This document shows positions 33,963-45,486 of a stretch of DNA of 64,000 nucleotides, one piece after another. Source of the stretch: Sesamum alatum (lineage: Eukaryota; Streptophyta; Magnoliopsida; Lamiales; Pedaliaceae); NCBI GenBank assembly GCA_034509735.1, contig JACGWO010000001.1, positions 31,189,966 through 31,253,965 on the forward strand. The letters are read 5' to 3'. The translations under genes and the position numbers were made by a program. The number at the start of each line of letters is the position of its first letter. Position 1 is the first letter of the stretch. The notes below the pieces were generated by a model that was not told where the DNA came from, searched no databases, and was given only the letters and a program-made list of their open reading frames with translations.

Positions 33963-34647
33963 GTGGGAGATAAGTTAGAATCTAGGTCTAGCTTATGCAG
34001 GTTCGTTGGATACCCCAAAGAAACTGCAGGTTATTACTTTTATGACCCCTTGGAACAAAAGGTGTTTGTTTCAAGAAATGCAGTATTCTTAGAGCAAGGC
34101 TTCCCGGAGGATATCCAACCTGATGAGTTGATCCTTGAGGAATCAAGTGATGGAATCCAGCCATCAGAGGAGGCCGCAGAACCCTCACTTAGAGGATTCA
34201 GGATAGACAGCCGAAGGGCTGACCAACCTCGAGAAGTCCAACATGCTAGGCATGAAGGACAGCCTCAGGAACAACCAGTCCCGGTTCCTGAACCGCCAGC
34301 TCCGATACAGTCAGCACCCACAGTCACAACTAACGTTCCCGTTCTCCGTAGGTCCACTAGAGAGTCCAGACCTCCAGTGAGATATGGCTTTCTAGGTGCG
34401 ACCGATCTTTTGGATAACGATCCTAAGACTTATGGAGAAGCAATGTCTGACATCGACTCCGGGAAATGGCTTGAGGCCATGAAAGCTGAAATGGACTCCA
34501 TGAGCGAGAACCAAGTTTGGAGTCTCGTAGATCCACCGAAAGGTGTTAAGCCAGTCGGCTGTAAGTGGGTCTACAAGCGCAAACTTGGCGTTGATGGAGA
34601 AGTCAGAACCTTTAAGGCTAGGCTTGTAGCTAAGGGATACACTCAAC
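33963..34647 (+). CDS. INT-RT linker and N-terminal RT of C1, cut by D1
   Basis: In order: GDKLESRSSLCRFVGYPKET, YYFYDPLEQKVFVSRNAVFL (integrase C-terminal region), an acidic and Pro/Gln-rich linker, VLRRSTRESRPPVRYGFLG, SDIDSGKWLEAMKAEMDSM, WSLVDPPKGVKPVGCKWVY and FKARLVAKGYTQ. The reading is then interrupted by the D1 LTR at 34648, and the frame runs a few codons into it. The other half of RT lies beyond 56913 after the duplicated TCAAC. Uninterrupted and well conserved up to the insertion. Confidence 0.85.
34643..34647 (+). other. Target-site duplication TCAAC, left copy (D1)
   Basis: TCAAC here and at 56913-56917 flank D1 exactly. Together they restore the RT reading of C1, which dates D1 after C1. 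Confidence 0.95.
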
Positions 34648-36632
34648 TGAAAGGAATTGTGGATCGTCCCGGGAAAAGCGCGAATGCGGAAGCGCGGTAT
34701 AAATTAAAAAATTAAAACGGAATTTAAACATGCTTTTAAATTAAAACACGTTTCAAAGGGTGTGCCTTTTGAAATTTCCCGAGTATTCGGTGTATCTCAT
34801 GAATAATAAAACATAAAAGAATCATGGAGGCCATAGGTAGAAAATTAAAAGGGACGAAAATAATAAACGAGACCTACCCGTTGTCGTTTTCGTCTTCAAC
34901 GGCTACACGCGTTGTTCCCCGTTTTGCACCAAGATCTCGTTCTTGAGACCCTCCAAATCGTGACACACGATCCACCCACGTATCTTGCACGTCGTGCTAG
35001 CAATGAACAAGTTTATATTTTGGAGTGGATGAATCAACAACACGTTATGAATTAACGGTATTGATTCATCAAGTTCTAATGTTCCAAGAACAAGAGAACT
35101 AGTGAAATGTGTTTCTTGGAGAGAGAGAGGTGGACGAGAGATGAGAGGGAGAGATCCGAGTGTGTGTGTGTTGTGTGTGTGTTGGAGATTCATCATCCTT
35201 CAACTTGTAGGATGCTAGGGTTTATATAGAAGAGGAGTTTTAATCCTCTTTAAACTCCTCTTTTTAAGAACTCTAATTTGACTAGGATTTTGACCTAGTC
35301 AAAGTCCTAGTCAAAGTAGTGTTTTGACCTAGTCAAAACAATCCTAGCCATCCATCTCTCCCATTGACCTCAACCGTTGATTTAATTTAATTTAATGGAA
35401 TATTAAAACCTATTTAAATATTTCCAAGAGGCTAAAATAAATATAAATATTATTTAAGCCCATTAAATAAATCCCTTTGATAAAATCTAATTTATGAATT
35501 TAATTCCTTATATCTAATAGAAGGAATTATTTCTCCAAGAAAAATAAAGGACCCGATTAAATCCAATTTAATCATTCCTTCACTCCAATATTTAATTCTT
35601 AATTAAATATCTAAATGTGTGTGGATAGTGTGTGACTCTTTAGGTTCACCTTTCAGCTAGACTTGGTCGGATTCCTAGAATCCTTCCGTTACCATGGGTG
35701 GCCATCTAGCAACGGTCCATGGCACTAGAGACTAGGTGAAATATTCAGGGATGAACATTTAGGCTCTAACAGTACACTTGTCCTTCTGTCTTCGGTCTCA
35801 TCACTTTAGAGTCTAGGGCACGGAAAATGCAGGTACCCATTTTGGACCTAAGTGTCGGTCTGTCCTCACTAAAACGCCGCAAGGGAATCCTTCCCTTCTG
35901 TTCAGTCACTGTGGCCACAGTTTTAGGGACAAGACCTAGAGTATACATGAGACTCAACTGCCAAAACCTATTGACAGGAGACAGATCCTTTCTTGGAAAC
36001 TACTGTCACTTTGCACACCAGAACTGCACTAGACATGGCTTATGACTACCAAAGAGAATTCTGGCAATCTCTCACCATATCTAAGATACAGCCCTGATGT
36101 ACAGGTAAACTCAGCAATTCCTCAAGTCAAAGGACTTGACCTGTACCGTTGGAACCGGGAATACACGTCATACCTTGCTGACCATACTCAAGGTCCTCCG
36201 TAAGACGGTTCCCGCGAGTCACCTCAGTCAGCTGCGTCCTCGCATGCTAACCACTAACACTGCTTAGACGACCCTTGTCACCCGTCGATGAAACACGACA
36301 GCAGGTGCTTAGTGCAAGTCTCAAATGGAATCCCGGTACCCATTTTCGGGATTCCTTGACTTGGAGATTTCCGGACTGATTCGGGAAGACTGATTCCATG
36401 GACCTACCTCCAAGCGTAGTCCCAGTCCCCGAAATTGATTCTCAGTCCGTGGGCTCTGTTTGCGTAGTGAACAGATATGGAAAAATAGGTGCAAGTGAAC
36501 ACAAACAAAGTAATGCCAAATGAAAATTCACTTCTTTATTCATTAATTGATTTATCAAAACACCTATAATTGTCTAGACATAGGTTACATATACCCGCCA
36601 AAAATTGGCTTACATGGTCACCTATTCTAACA
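34648..36632 (-). repeat. D1 3' LTR (1985 bp)
   Basis: TGAAAGGAATTGTGG on the left, CTATTCTAACA on the right. The minus-strand TATA box TCTATATAAA is the complement of 35221-35230; the TTGAC cluster lies at 35276-35338. The polypurine tract complement (ATCTCCCC-ACCTTGACC) follows at 36633-36650. Confidence 0.92.
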
Positions 36633-37345
36633 ATCTCCCCACCTTGACCTTTAAAGCCAATCACCCATATGCCTAATCCCCATCTTTCTCAAGATGTTGC
36701 GTATGAGCACTTTGCGACATAGGCTTTGTCAGCGGGTCTGCTGTGTTGTTGCTGAGTTGACTCGGTCCATCCGAACGTCACCTCTTCCTACCATTTCTCT
36801 AAGAAGATGGTAGCGTCTAAGAATGTGTTTGGAACGGTGGTGAGATCTCGGTTCCTTCGCTTGCGCTATTGCACCGTTGTTATCACAGAAGATGACAACG
36901 GGCTCGGCGATGCTAGGCACCACACCCAACTCTTGGATGTAGTTTCTCATCCAAACCGCTTCCTTGCAGCTTCTGAAGCTGCTATGTATTCAGCCTCAGT
37001 GGTGGAGTCAGCAGTGGTTGCTTGCTTGGAACTTTTCCAAGCCACTACTCCTCCGTTGAGCTTGAATACATACCCCGATTGAGACTTTGGGCATCATCGT
37101 CATCAGACTGGAAGCTGGCGTCGCTAAAGCCTTCCAGAATTAGTTTTCCATTGCCAATAGACTAAGAACATTTCCTTAGTCCTCCTTAGGTACTTAAGGA
37201 TGCCCTTAACTGCATTCCAATGTGCCTCTCCTGCACAGGACTGATATCTGCTAGTCACGCTCAAAGCGTATGCAATGTCAGGCCTGGTGCAGTGGACCGC
37301 ATATTGGATGCTACCTACGCAGAAAGCATAGGGGAATGACTTCAT
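36633..37345 (-). pseudogene. Copia RNase H of D1
   Basis: Minus-strand motifs: IQYAVHCTRPDIAYALSVTSRYQSC (37124-37345), a [13 protein letters not shown] region near 36990, NYIQELGVVPSIAEPVVIFCDNNGAIAQAKEPRSHHRSKHILRRYHLLREM (36729-36950) and the start of ADPLTKP near 36730. Frames change at least three times. The Asp residues of the CDNNGA and TDA-type motifs are encoded. This degrades RNA in hybrids during reverse transcription. Confidence 0.75.
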
Positions 37346-38338
37346 CTTTTCAAGTTCCTCATCAGTTGCGGGGACTGTTTCTTGGACAACTTGATCCCAG
37401 CCTCATAGGAAGGAACCCTCGTTTGGAGTTGTCCATTCGATATCACTTTAGGACTTTCTCCATATACGAGTTTTGGGTGAGCCCTAACATCCTTTTAGAT
37501 CTGTCCCTGACAATCTGGATGCCTAGGATGTAGGATGCTTTACCCAAGTCCTTCATGGAAAACTTGGTTGACAGCCATGCTTTCGTGTTTCCTAACATTC
37601 TGACGTCATTTCCAATGAGCAGAATGTCATCCACGTAAAGCACTAGGAACACTAATGGAGCTCCCCACTGACCTTCTTGTATACACAAGGGTCGGATTCG
37701 TTTTTGATGAAGTCATAACCCCGTAATTACCTCATCAAAATCGAATGTTCCAACTCCGGGAAGCTTGTTTGAGGCCATAGATGGACTTCTGGAGACGACA
37801 GACTTTCTGTTCTTCTCCAGCGACCGTGAAACCCTCCGGCTGATCCATATAGATCTCTTCTTCAACGAAGCCGTTGAGGAAGGCCGTTTTCACGTCCATC
37901 TGCCATATTTCATAGTCATACCATGCTGCTATGGCAAGCAGGATCCGAATGGATTTAGCCATGGCTACTGGCGAGTAGGTATCCTCAAAATCGACCCCGG
38001 GTCGTTGAGTGTATCCCTTAGCTACAAGCCTAGCCTTGAAGGTAGTGACCTCTCCATCAACGCCGAGTTTGCGCTTGTAGACCCACTTACAGCCCACTGG
38101 CTTAACACCTTTCGGTGGATCTAGAAGTCTCCAAACTTGGTTCTCGCTCATGGAGTCCATTTCGGTTTTCATGGCCTCAAGCCATCTCCCAGAGTCGATG
38201 TCTGACATGCTTCCCCGTATGTCTTAGGATCGTTATCCAGAAGATCGGTCGCACCTAGAAATCCATATCTCACTGGAGGTCTGGATTCTCTAGTGGACCT
38301 TCGGAGAACGGGAACGTTAGTGGTAACTGTGGGCGCTG
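37346..38338 (-). pseudogene. Copia reverse transcriptase of D1, left part
   Basis: The 157-codon block 37735-38208 runs from MSDIDSGRWLEAMKTEMDSM through WVYKRKLGVDGEV, GYTQRPGVDFEDTYSP, QMDVKTAFLNG (catalytic Asp) and MDQPEGF to SIYGLKQASRSWN. Then 37443-37688 has LYVDDILLIGND (YVDD box), SMKDLGKASYILGI and RSKRMLGLTQNSYMEK. Indels separate the blocks and the following SPATDEEL-type region. At 38338 the linker upstream of RT is interrupted by B3. Catalytic residues are present. Confidence 0.8.
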
Positions 38339-40397
38339 TGAAAGAAATCGGTGGATCGGCCCGGGAGATTAACGCGTATAGCGGAAGCGCGAAATAGTGC
38401 GTAATAAAATTACAAAGCATAATTAAATGGAATTTAAATCATGCATAACGTACATAAACGAATCAAGGGTGTGCCCTTGATTCTCCCGGGCGTTCGGTGT
38501 ATCTCATGTTCAATAAAACACAACATGGAGGCCATAGAATTGAAACCGGAAAAAAAACGAAATTAAAGAACCTACCCGGTTGTAGTTTTTGTCTTCGTTT
38601 CGGCTACACGCATTGTTCCCCGTTTTGCACCAAGATCTCAAATAAGAGATCCTCTAAATCATTCTCACTCGCTCCACCGGAAAGCAAACAACCCTTGTGC
38701 TAGCAAGAAATAATTTGGGGAGAAGAGACATCGATAGACGCTATGAATTAACGCAATCAATGTCTCTTATGTTCTTAACTTGAATAAATCAAGAAAGAAC
38801 AAAGTAGTATTCTTGGGGATTAAAGAAAGGGGATGGACGAATTTTAGAGAAAGATGAGAGATGAGAGTTGTAGAGAATACTAGGTGTAAGTGTGTGTTTT
38901 TTGAGTATTTATAGAAGATGGAATTCCTATTCCTTCTCAAACTCTTCAAAGAGACACACTTTGACTAGGATTTTGACCTAGTCAAATCCTAGTCAAATTA
39001 GGCTTTGATTAAGTCAAATTAATCATGGCCCTTCATCTCATCATTCTCTAGATCAAATCTTGTCCATCCATTTTGATGGGCTTTATGGAATGGACTTTGT
39101 TTAATTCCAAATTAAATAGTCCATGGACTTTATATTAAATCCTATTTTAATACGAAGCCCACTAATTAATTAATTCACCCTTTTAATCTAATTAAAAGGA
39201 AAGCCCATGCTTTGTAAAATTCATAAATCTAATTTATGAACTCAAGCCCGATTTATTCCAAATAATTCATCGAAGCTTGAATCTCCAAGAAGTATAATTT
39301 AATTCCATTAAATTAAACCTTCTCCCGGAATTAATTCCAAATTAATTCCCTTTCATTTGGTGTAGCGGGTGTGACTCTTTAGGTTCACCTTTCAGCTAGA
39401 CTTGGACCTACTTTTTGTTATTTCATAACCAAAGTAGTCCGTTACCATGGGTGGCCATCTAGCAACGGTCCATGACACTAGAGACTAGGTGAATTTATGG
39501 TGTGAACATTTAGGCTCCGAGTTATACGCAGGTGCGTCCTACCGACGCTCGATACGTACGGGTACGGTCCTACTGTCGCCTGTCTCCCGGCCTTTAGTCT
39601 AGGGGTCGTTCCCATCGTTGACTAGGCAACTATGCACAATGCTCGAGATAGGTTTAACTCGACGTAGGAAATCCTTTCCCACTACATCAAGTGCTATGGC
39701 CATAGACTTTGTGAGTCTAAACCATCTCCGACGCATAGGAGATCTTGCTGTCATATCCTTTGACAGGGGACAGATCCTATCTTGGAATTCACCGTTCTTA
39801 CATACTCCGACTGCACTGGACGAGGCTTATGATGACCATGTGATATAATCGGTCAAATTTCACCAGATCCAAGATACAGCCTTAGTATGTAGGGACTGCC
39901 GTGATCCTCAAGTCCCGAGGACTAATCCGTACTATCGGAACCGGGAATCCGAGTCATACGACCAAGCCCGAGTAGCTTCTATATGACGATTCCCGCGAGT
40001 CACCTCAGTCGGCCGCTCCCCAGCAGGCCGACCCACTAACACTGCTTAGACGATCCTCGTCACCCGTCGATGAAATACGACAGCAGATGCTTAGTGCAAG
40101 TCTCAAATGGATTCTCGATGCCCTGTCTCGAGATTCCTTTGACTTGGAGTATTTCAGACTGATTCGGCGAAACTGATTTCATGAACCTACCTCCAAGCGT
40201 AGTTCCAATTTCCCGAAATGTTATTTTCAGTCTGTGGACGTTTGTTGCGACATCGTAACGATGCAAGCAGTAAGTACAACAAACTCATGCCTATGAATCC
40301 TTACTACATTCATTAACATAATATTACTTGTTCACAGATTGACGAATGGTTCTCAGAACAGCCAATACCATTGACTTTCTGGTCACCTATTCTAACA
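38339..40397 (-). repeat. B3 left (3') LTR, 2059 bp
   Basis: TGAAAGAAATCGG to CTATTCTAACA. Flanked on both sides by CGCTG and by D1 coding sequence, so taken alone it looks like a perfect solo LTR. It has one unit of the 90-bp repeat; its TATA complement is GTATTTATAG (38905-38914). Confidence 0.9.
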
Positions 40398-42507
40398 CGC
40401 TGACTGTATCGGAGCCGGCGGTTCAGGCCGGGGCTGGCCTGCCTTGAGGTTGTCCTTCATGCCTAGCATGTTGGACTTCTCTAGGTAGGTCAGTCCTCCT
40501 AGTGTCTATCCTGAATCCTCTAGGTGAGGTTTCCGCGACTGTTTCTGATGACTGAGTTCATCACTTGATTCCTCAAGGATCAGCTCATCAGGTTGGATAT
40601 CCTCTGGGAAGCCTTGCTCCAAGAATACTGCATTCCTTGAAACAAATACCTTTTGTTCCAAAGGGTCATAAAAGTAATAACCCGCAGTTTCTTTAGGGTA
40701 TCCAACGAACCTGCATAGGCTAGACCTGGATTCTAGCTTATCTCCCACTAACCTCTTGACGTATGCGGGCTACCCCACACTTTCAAGTAGTTGTAGGACG
40801 CAGGCTTGCCGTGCCATATCTCATATGGCGTTTGGGTCAATGCACTGGTAGCGCAAATTCAACAACTTGGCTGCCGTTTCTAATGCATAACCCCAAAACG
40901 ATAGGGGCAATTTGGTAAAACTCATCATGGAACGAACCATGTCCAACAGGGTTCGGTTCCTCCTTTCAGAGACGCCATTTAGCTGTGGTGTTCCGGGAGG
41001 TGTCCATTCTGATATTATACCATGTTCCTTTAGATAATCTAGGAATTCGGCACTAAGGTATTCACCGCCTCGGTCTGACCGTAGGACTTTAATTTTGCAG
41101 TTGGTTTGATTCTCCACTTCAAGTCTGAATTCTTTAAACCTCTCAAGAGCTTCAGACTTGTACCTCATCAGGTAAACATAACCATACCGTGAATGATCAT
41201 CGTGAAGGTTATGAAGTAGGAGAACCCACCTCGGGCCTGCGTCCTTAGTGTCCACACACGTCTGTATGGACCAAGTCCAACAGACCTGTGGCAAGCCTGC
41301 TTTGTCCTACAAAGGGCTTCTTGGTCATTTTCGCTCTTAGACAAGATTCACAGTTGGTAGAATTACTCAAGTCCCCAACCTTAGGTTCTTTGAGTCTACC
41401 AACCTTTTCATCCTATTTGGATATGTGACCTAGCCTAGCGTGCCACAGACGTGCGTTCCCGTTATTATCTAATTTTCGTTTGTGTTGAGCGTTAAGAACG
41501 AAATTCGTTTGTTGCAAGATATAGAGCCCATTATGTAATGTACCAAGTAGATGAGCAATTCACACCTCATCAAATAAAAGCAATTTTATTGATTTTTAAA
41601 CTCATAACCATTATTGTCTAACAATGGAATGGAAATGATGTTTTTAATCATACTGGGTACAAAATAAACTTGCTCTAATTCTATGCTAATGGTATCACTA
41701 ATAACTAAAGTGGCGGATCCTACTGCTTCTTGCCGAGATGGCCTTGCCATTTCCGAGCTTCAGGATCATGTCCCCGCTACTTAGTTTTCTGCTTTTTTTT
41801 TTTAACACCTGCAGATCATTGCAAATGTGAGCTCCACAGCCGGTATCCAATACCTAAGAGGCAGAATTAGTGACCATGTTAACCTCAATCACAAAATATA
41901 CCTTGGTTTGAGAAGAGTTTGGGGCACTCTCTCTTCCAATGCCCTTTCTCACGGCAGTTGATACATATGTCATATGCCTTTGACTGTTGCTTGGAGACAA
42001 CCTTTCCCTTACCTTTGCCTTTCCCCTCTTTGGCAATGGGAACACTCTGAGTGTTCGTAGCTGCTATGACTGTCTTTCCCTTCCCTTTCTTCCTTTCCAA
42101 CGTCCGCGCCCTTGCCTTTCGTCTTGGAAGTAGAAGCACCTCCAAACATACCGAAGGCGTGGACTTCTTAGTCGTTGCTCGTATTGCACCAACATATTGA
42201 CAACTCATGAATACCCTTCTCAGTGCATTCATGTTGTAGTTGACAATAAATTGATCAAAGAGGGGGGAGTGACTGAAGGATCACATCTATGTACGTTTCG
42301 TTATCGAGACCTGCCTTTAGGTCCTCGAGCTTTTCCACTAGGGTAAGCATTTTAACCCATGTTCTTGTACAGAGGATCCTTCTGTCATTTTAGTTCCAAA
42401 AAACGCCTTGGTCGCGACATACCTAGTATGCCGGTCCGGGACTGCATAGCAATCCTTAAGGCGAGCCATTATGGAAGGGACATCGTCTAGCCTTTCATAT
42501 TGCTTCT
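40398..42507 (-). pseudogene. Duplicate of D1 gag-INT region (copy a)
   Basis: Collinear and almost identical with 50047-52172: integrase C-terminal region (40506-40748), integrase core (40821-41294, with SDRGGEYLS and GVSERRNRTL), protease around 41830, basic gag region and knuckle (41885-42232), and gag (42338-42500). It shares with copy b the TAG in place of Trp just before VLDTG and the same long T run. It differs by scattered 1-2 base indels. It ends at GCTTCT (42502-42507), where sequence switches to the B3 RNase H remnant with overlap TCT. It is either a real rearrangement or an assembly join of two haplotypes. Confidence 0.8.
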
Positions 42508-44690
42508 CTATCCACCATTGCCTCCTAGAGATGGTGTGTTGTCTAAGAATATTTTCCGTGGATCTTGTGATGAGAATCTCGGCCAATACTCCCATAGCCA
42601 GTTGCCTGCCATAATAGGCAAACATGGCTTGGTCGTGCTAGGCCGCCACGTCCATCCTATGGACGCGGTCTTCATCAGTGACCACTATCCGATGCACTCG
42701 TCATTGGCCTGACTGTGCATACCTTTGAGACTAACTGATTTTCACTTATGCTCTGGAAGCTAGTATCGCTTTAGCCTTCCAAAGCAACTCTCAACAACGG
42801 TGCAATCATGAACACATCTTTAGTCCTTATTCAGGTACTAAGGATCGTTCTTGATTGTTGTCTCAACCCCTCAGTGCATTACCGATTTATGTGAGCCATG
42901 CTAGAAGCACTCTCACATCGGTTCCTATGCACCGAGTAAACATATCATATGTTGCCTAGGGTTAAGACGTAGGGGATACCAACATCCAAGCCTTCTCAGT
43001 CCACCGTGACTAAGTCTTGAATGGCTTGATGCTTTATGCATAGTATCCAAGTTTTCTCATCAGTCTTACTATAGACTGAGTCTTCGAACAACTTGTCCCT
43101 CTACATATATGAGTTTTTTCTCATCAGTCCACCATGACTGAGTCTTTTGAAAAGCTCAATTCACGATATGTATGTGGGATCCCTAAAATGTCATCGAGAA
43201 TTTTCGTGAGTTACAGTTTGAGTTTTAGTGATTCCTAATGCCTTGAATTCATCCATGAATCAAGACATATACACACTTAAACACTTGGAACGCCATTTCT
43301 ACTCCCACTGATCACCTACGTCGTTTAAGACCGAGTCATGCTCCGTATGAGCTCGTCAAAACGAATATTCCAGTTATGCGGTGTTTCAAACCTTGTTTTG
43401 AATTTCCTAGCGGATTCTATGGCTCCTCTCCATAAATCCTACTACGATTTCCAACATCACGTTCCGCAGGTTCATTTGGATTACTATCCAAATTTGACCG
43501 AACATATCCCGATCACTCGTACCTCTTACGACATTCGGGTTCGTTCTTAAGGGGACTTGGAATATGATCAATTTAAAGAAATGCGATTCTAAGCAACGTT
43601 AGTATTATTCTGTCGTAAACTTGTACAAATTACACACCGAGTCTAATTTGTCTCCCACTAGTCCCTCGACGCATGTAGGATCCTTCTACATGCTCAAGGA
43701 CTTTGTCGGGACAGGCTTGCCAAACCATGGCTCCTTGTGCGTGACTCCTAGCAAAGTGCCACGTTCCTTACGTTGGCAATTTGAGTCTATGTCTACACGG
43801 GCTAAGGTAATTGGGCGAAACTTCGATCGATCTTCGTCCAACGAGATTCGATCGTTCCCTTTATCAGAGACCGTCATACTTGGCCTTTACAGGAAACGTT
43901 CATTGAGAATTCCATTCTCAACTTGGATGCTCAAGAGCTCCCACTAAATACACGGCCTTTTCGATCCTATCGAAACAGGTTTAATTTTGCAACCATTATG
44001 GTTCACCTCCTTAAGTCTAATTCCCAAACCTCCTATGGGACCTTTAGACTTTTGAACCCTCTTATGGTCTTGTGTATTAGTAACCTACAGTTGTCTTATT
44101 GGCTCCCTTCCAATAGACTATTCGGCAAGCCTACTTTGTCCAACAAAGAGCTTTCGACTTTCTTCTTCATAAAAGACTTGTAAATTTAGTCGATTCGAAT
44201 CATCTATTTCTAGATTCATCGAACTTTCCAATTTACTTATCTTTTAAGAAGAAACGTCCTAGCTGTTGTAGATGCCAAATCTGTAAGTTGGTCTTGATTA
44301 ATCCATTTAAATAATTTGAATTTTGAGTATCCATAAACCTTTTATGGATGGTGTTCTAGGAATTTACGTACTAGCAAACATGAATCAATATTCAATAATT
44401 TTGTTTGATCAAATATGTATGTAATAAAACCTTTGTCCAACAAAGAGACATACTTTTGATCATGCTAGGTTACGCAATTCCCATATTATACTAACATGAT
44501 CACGATTATGGGCCTAACAAGTCTCTAGTCCTTTTCATCAATGGACCTTGCCATTGTTTGAATCGTAGAACTGTTCTTGGCTTTTAAGTCCTTATTCACT
44601 TTCTGCAAACCACCCCGCAGATTAGTGATAGGAATGGTATCAAATACCAAATAGTGATCATGTCAATACTCAATATCAAATTTTACCTAC
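42508..44690 (-). pseudogene. Eroded copia pol of B3
   Basis: The minus-strand equivalent of B1 3800-5995: RNase H remnant (42508-42860), triplicated RT-tail repeat (about 42985-43160), integrase remnants (about 43640-44290) and degraded protease (about 44600-44680). Stops in all frames. The long plus-strand frames here are antisense by-products, also seen in B1 and B2. Confidence 0.7.
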
Positions 44691-45486
44691 ATTGGAGAGG
44701 GGTTTAGAATACTCCCCTTTCCAATAGCCCTCTTTACGATAGTAAATGCTTACGTTCTTAGAAACTATGAACTTGACTGCTGAACTTTTTGCTCTTTCCT
44801 TTACCTCCACCTTGTGTTGTAAAGGAACAACACTTGAAGTGCTTTAATAGTTGATGTTACCTTACCCTTCTTCCTCTTTTGGCGTCTGGCACCCTTGCCT
44901 TTCACCACGGAGGTTGAAGCCTCTCCTACTAGTACCGACGGCGCAGATTTTGCAATCGTTGCTTCGTACTAGACCAACATAATTACCAACCTATGAAGAT
45001 CTTTTCTAAGCTCATCATGTTGATAATTAATGGTTCGTAGGAGGAGGAAGAGACTGAAGGGTCATGTCAATGTACGTCTCTTTTTTCAAGATTGGCGTGG
45101 AGAATCTTTTGAGCTTCTCCCCTAGGGATTGCATCATCACTCCATGTTCTTTGTACCGACATCCCTTCCGTCATCTTAGCTCCAAACATGCCTTCGTTGC
45201 ATTTTACCCACATGCTGGTCCAAGACCATATAGACATGATGCAAACGAAGCATAGTGAGCCAACATCATTATATCCTACTTGTCGGTGGTCATCCTTCAA
45301 CTTTTGAACGCCAAGCGTTGCCTTAGTTGTCGACCCCTCCGGCAAGGGCTGAGGAACGTCTCATTCCGGTATGTGAGTTAAGGTTCTGGAAATCTAAGAC
45401 CATCTTAAGATTTCGCAGTCAATTCGTGTAATTGGTTCCTTTTTAATGAGCCTCTTAGTGATGTGTTTTGGTGGATTCTTAGACAT
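44691..45486 (-). pseudogene. Eroded copia gag of B3
   Basis: Starts at ATG 45486 (MSKNPPKHI...). LPEGSTTKATLGVQKLKDDHRQV and GAKMTEGMSVQ match B1. The knuckle (44703-44757) reads SIYYRKEGYWKGEY: the two Cys losses shared with B1 and B2 plus two further ligand losses. It is the most degraded of the three copies at this site. Confidence 0.7.
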
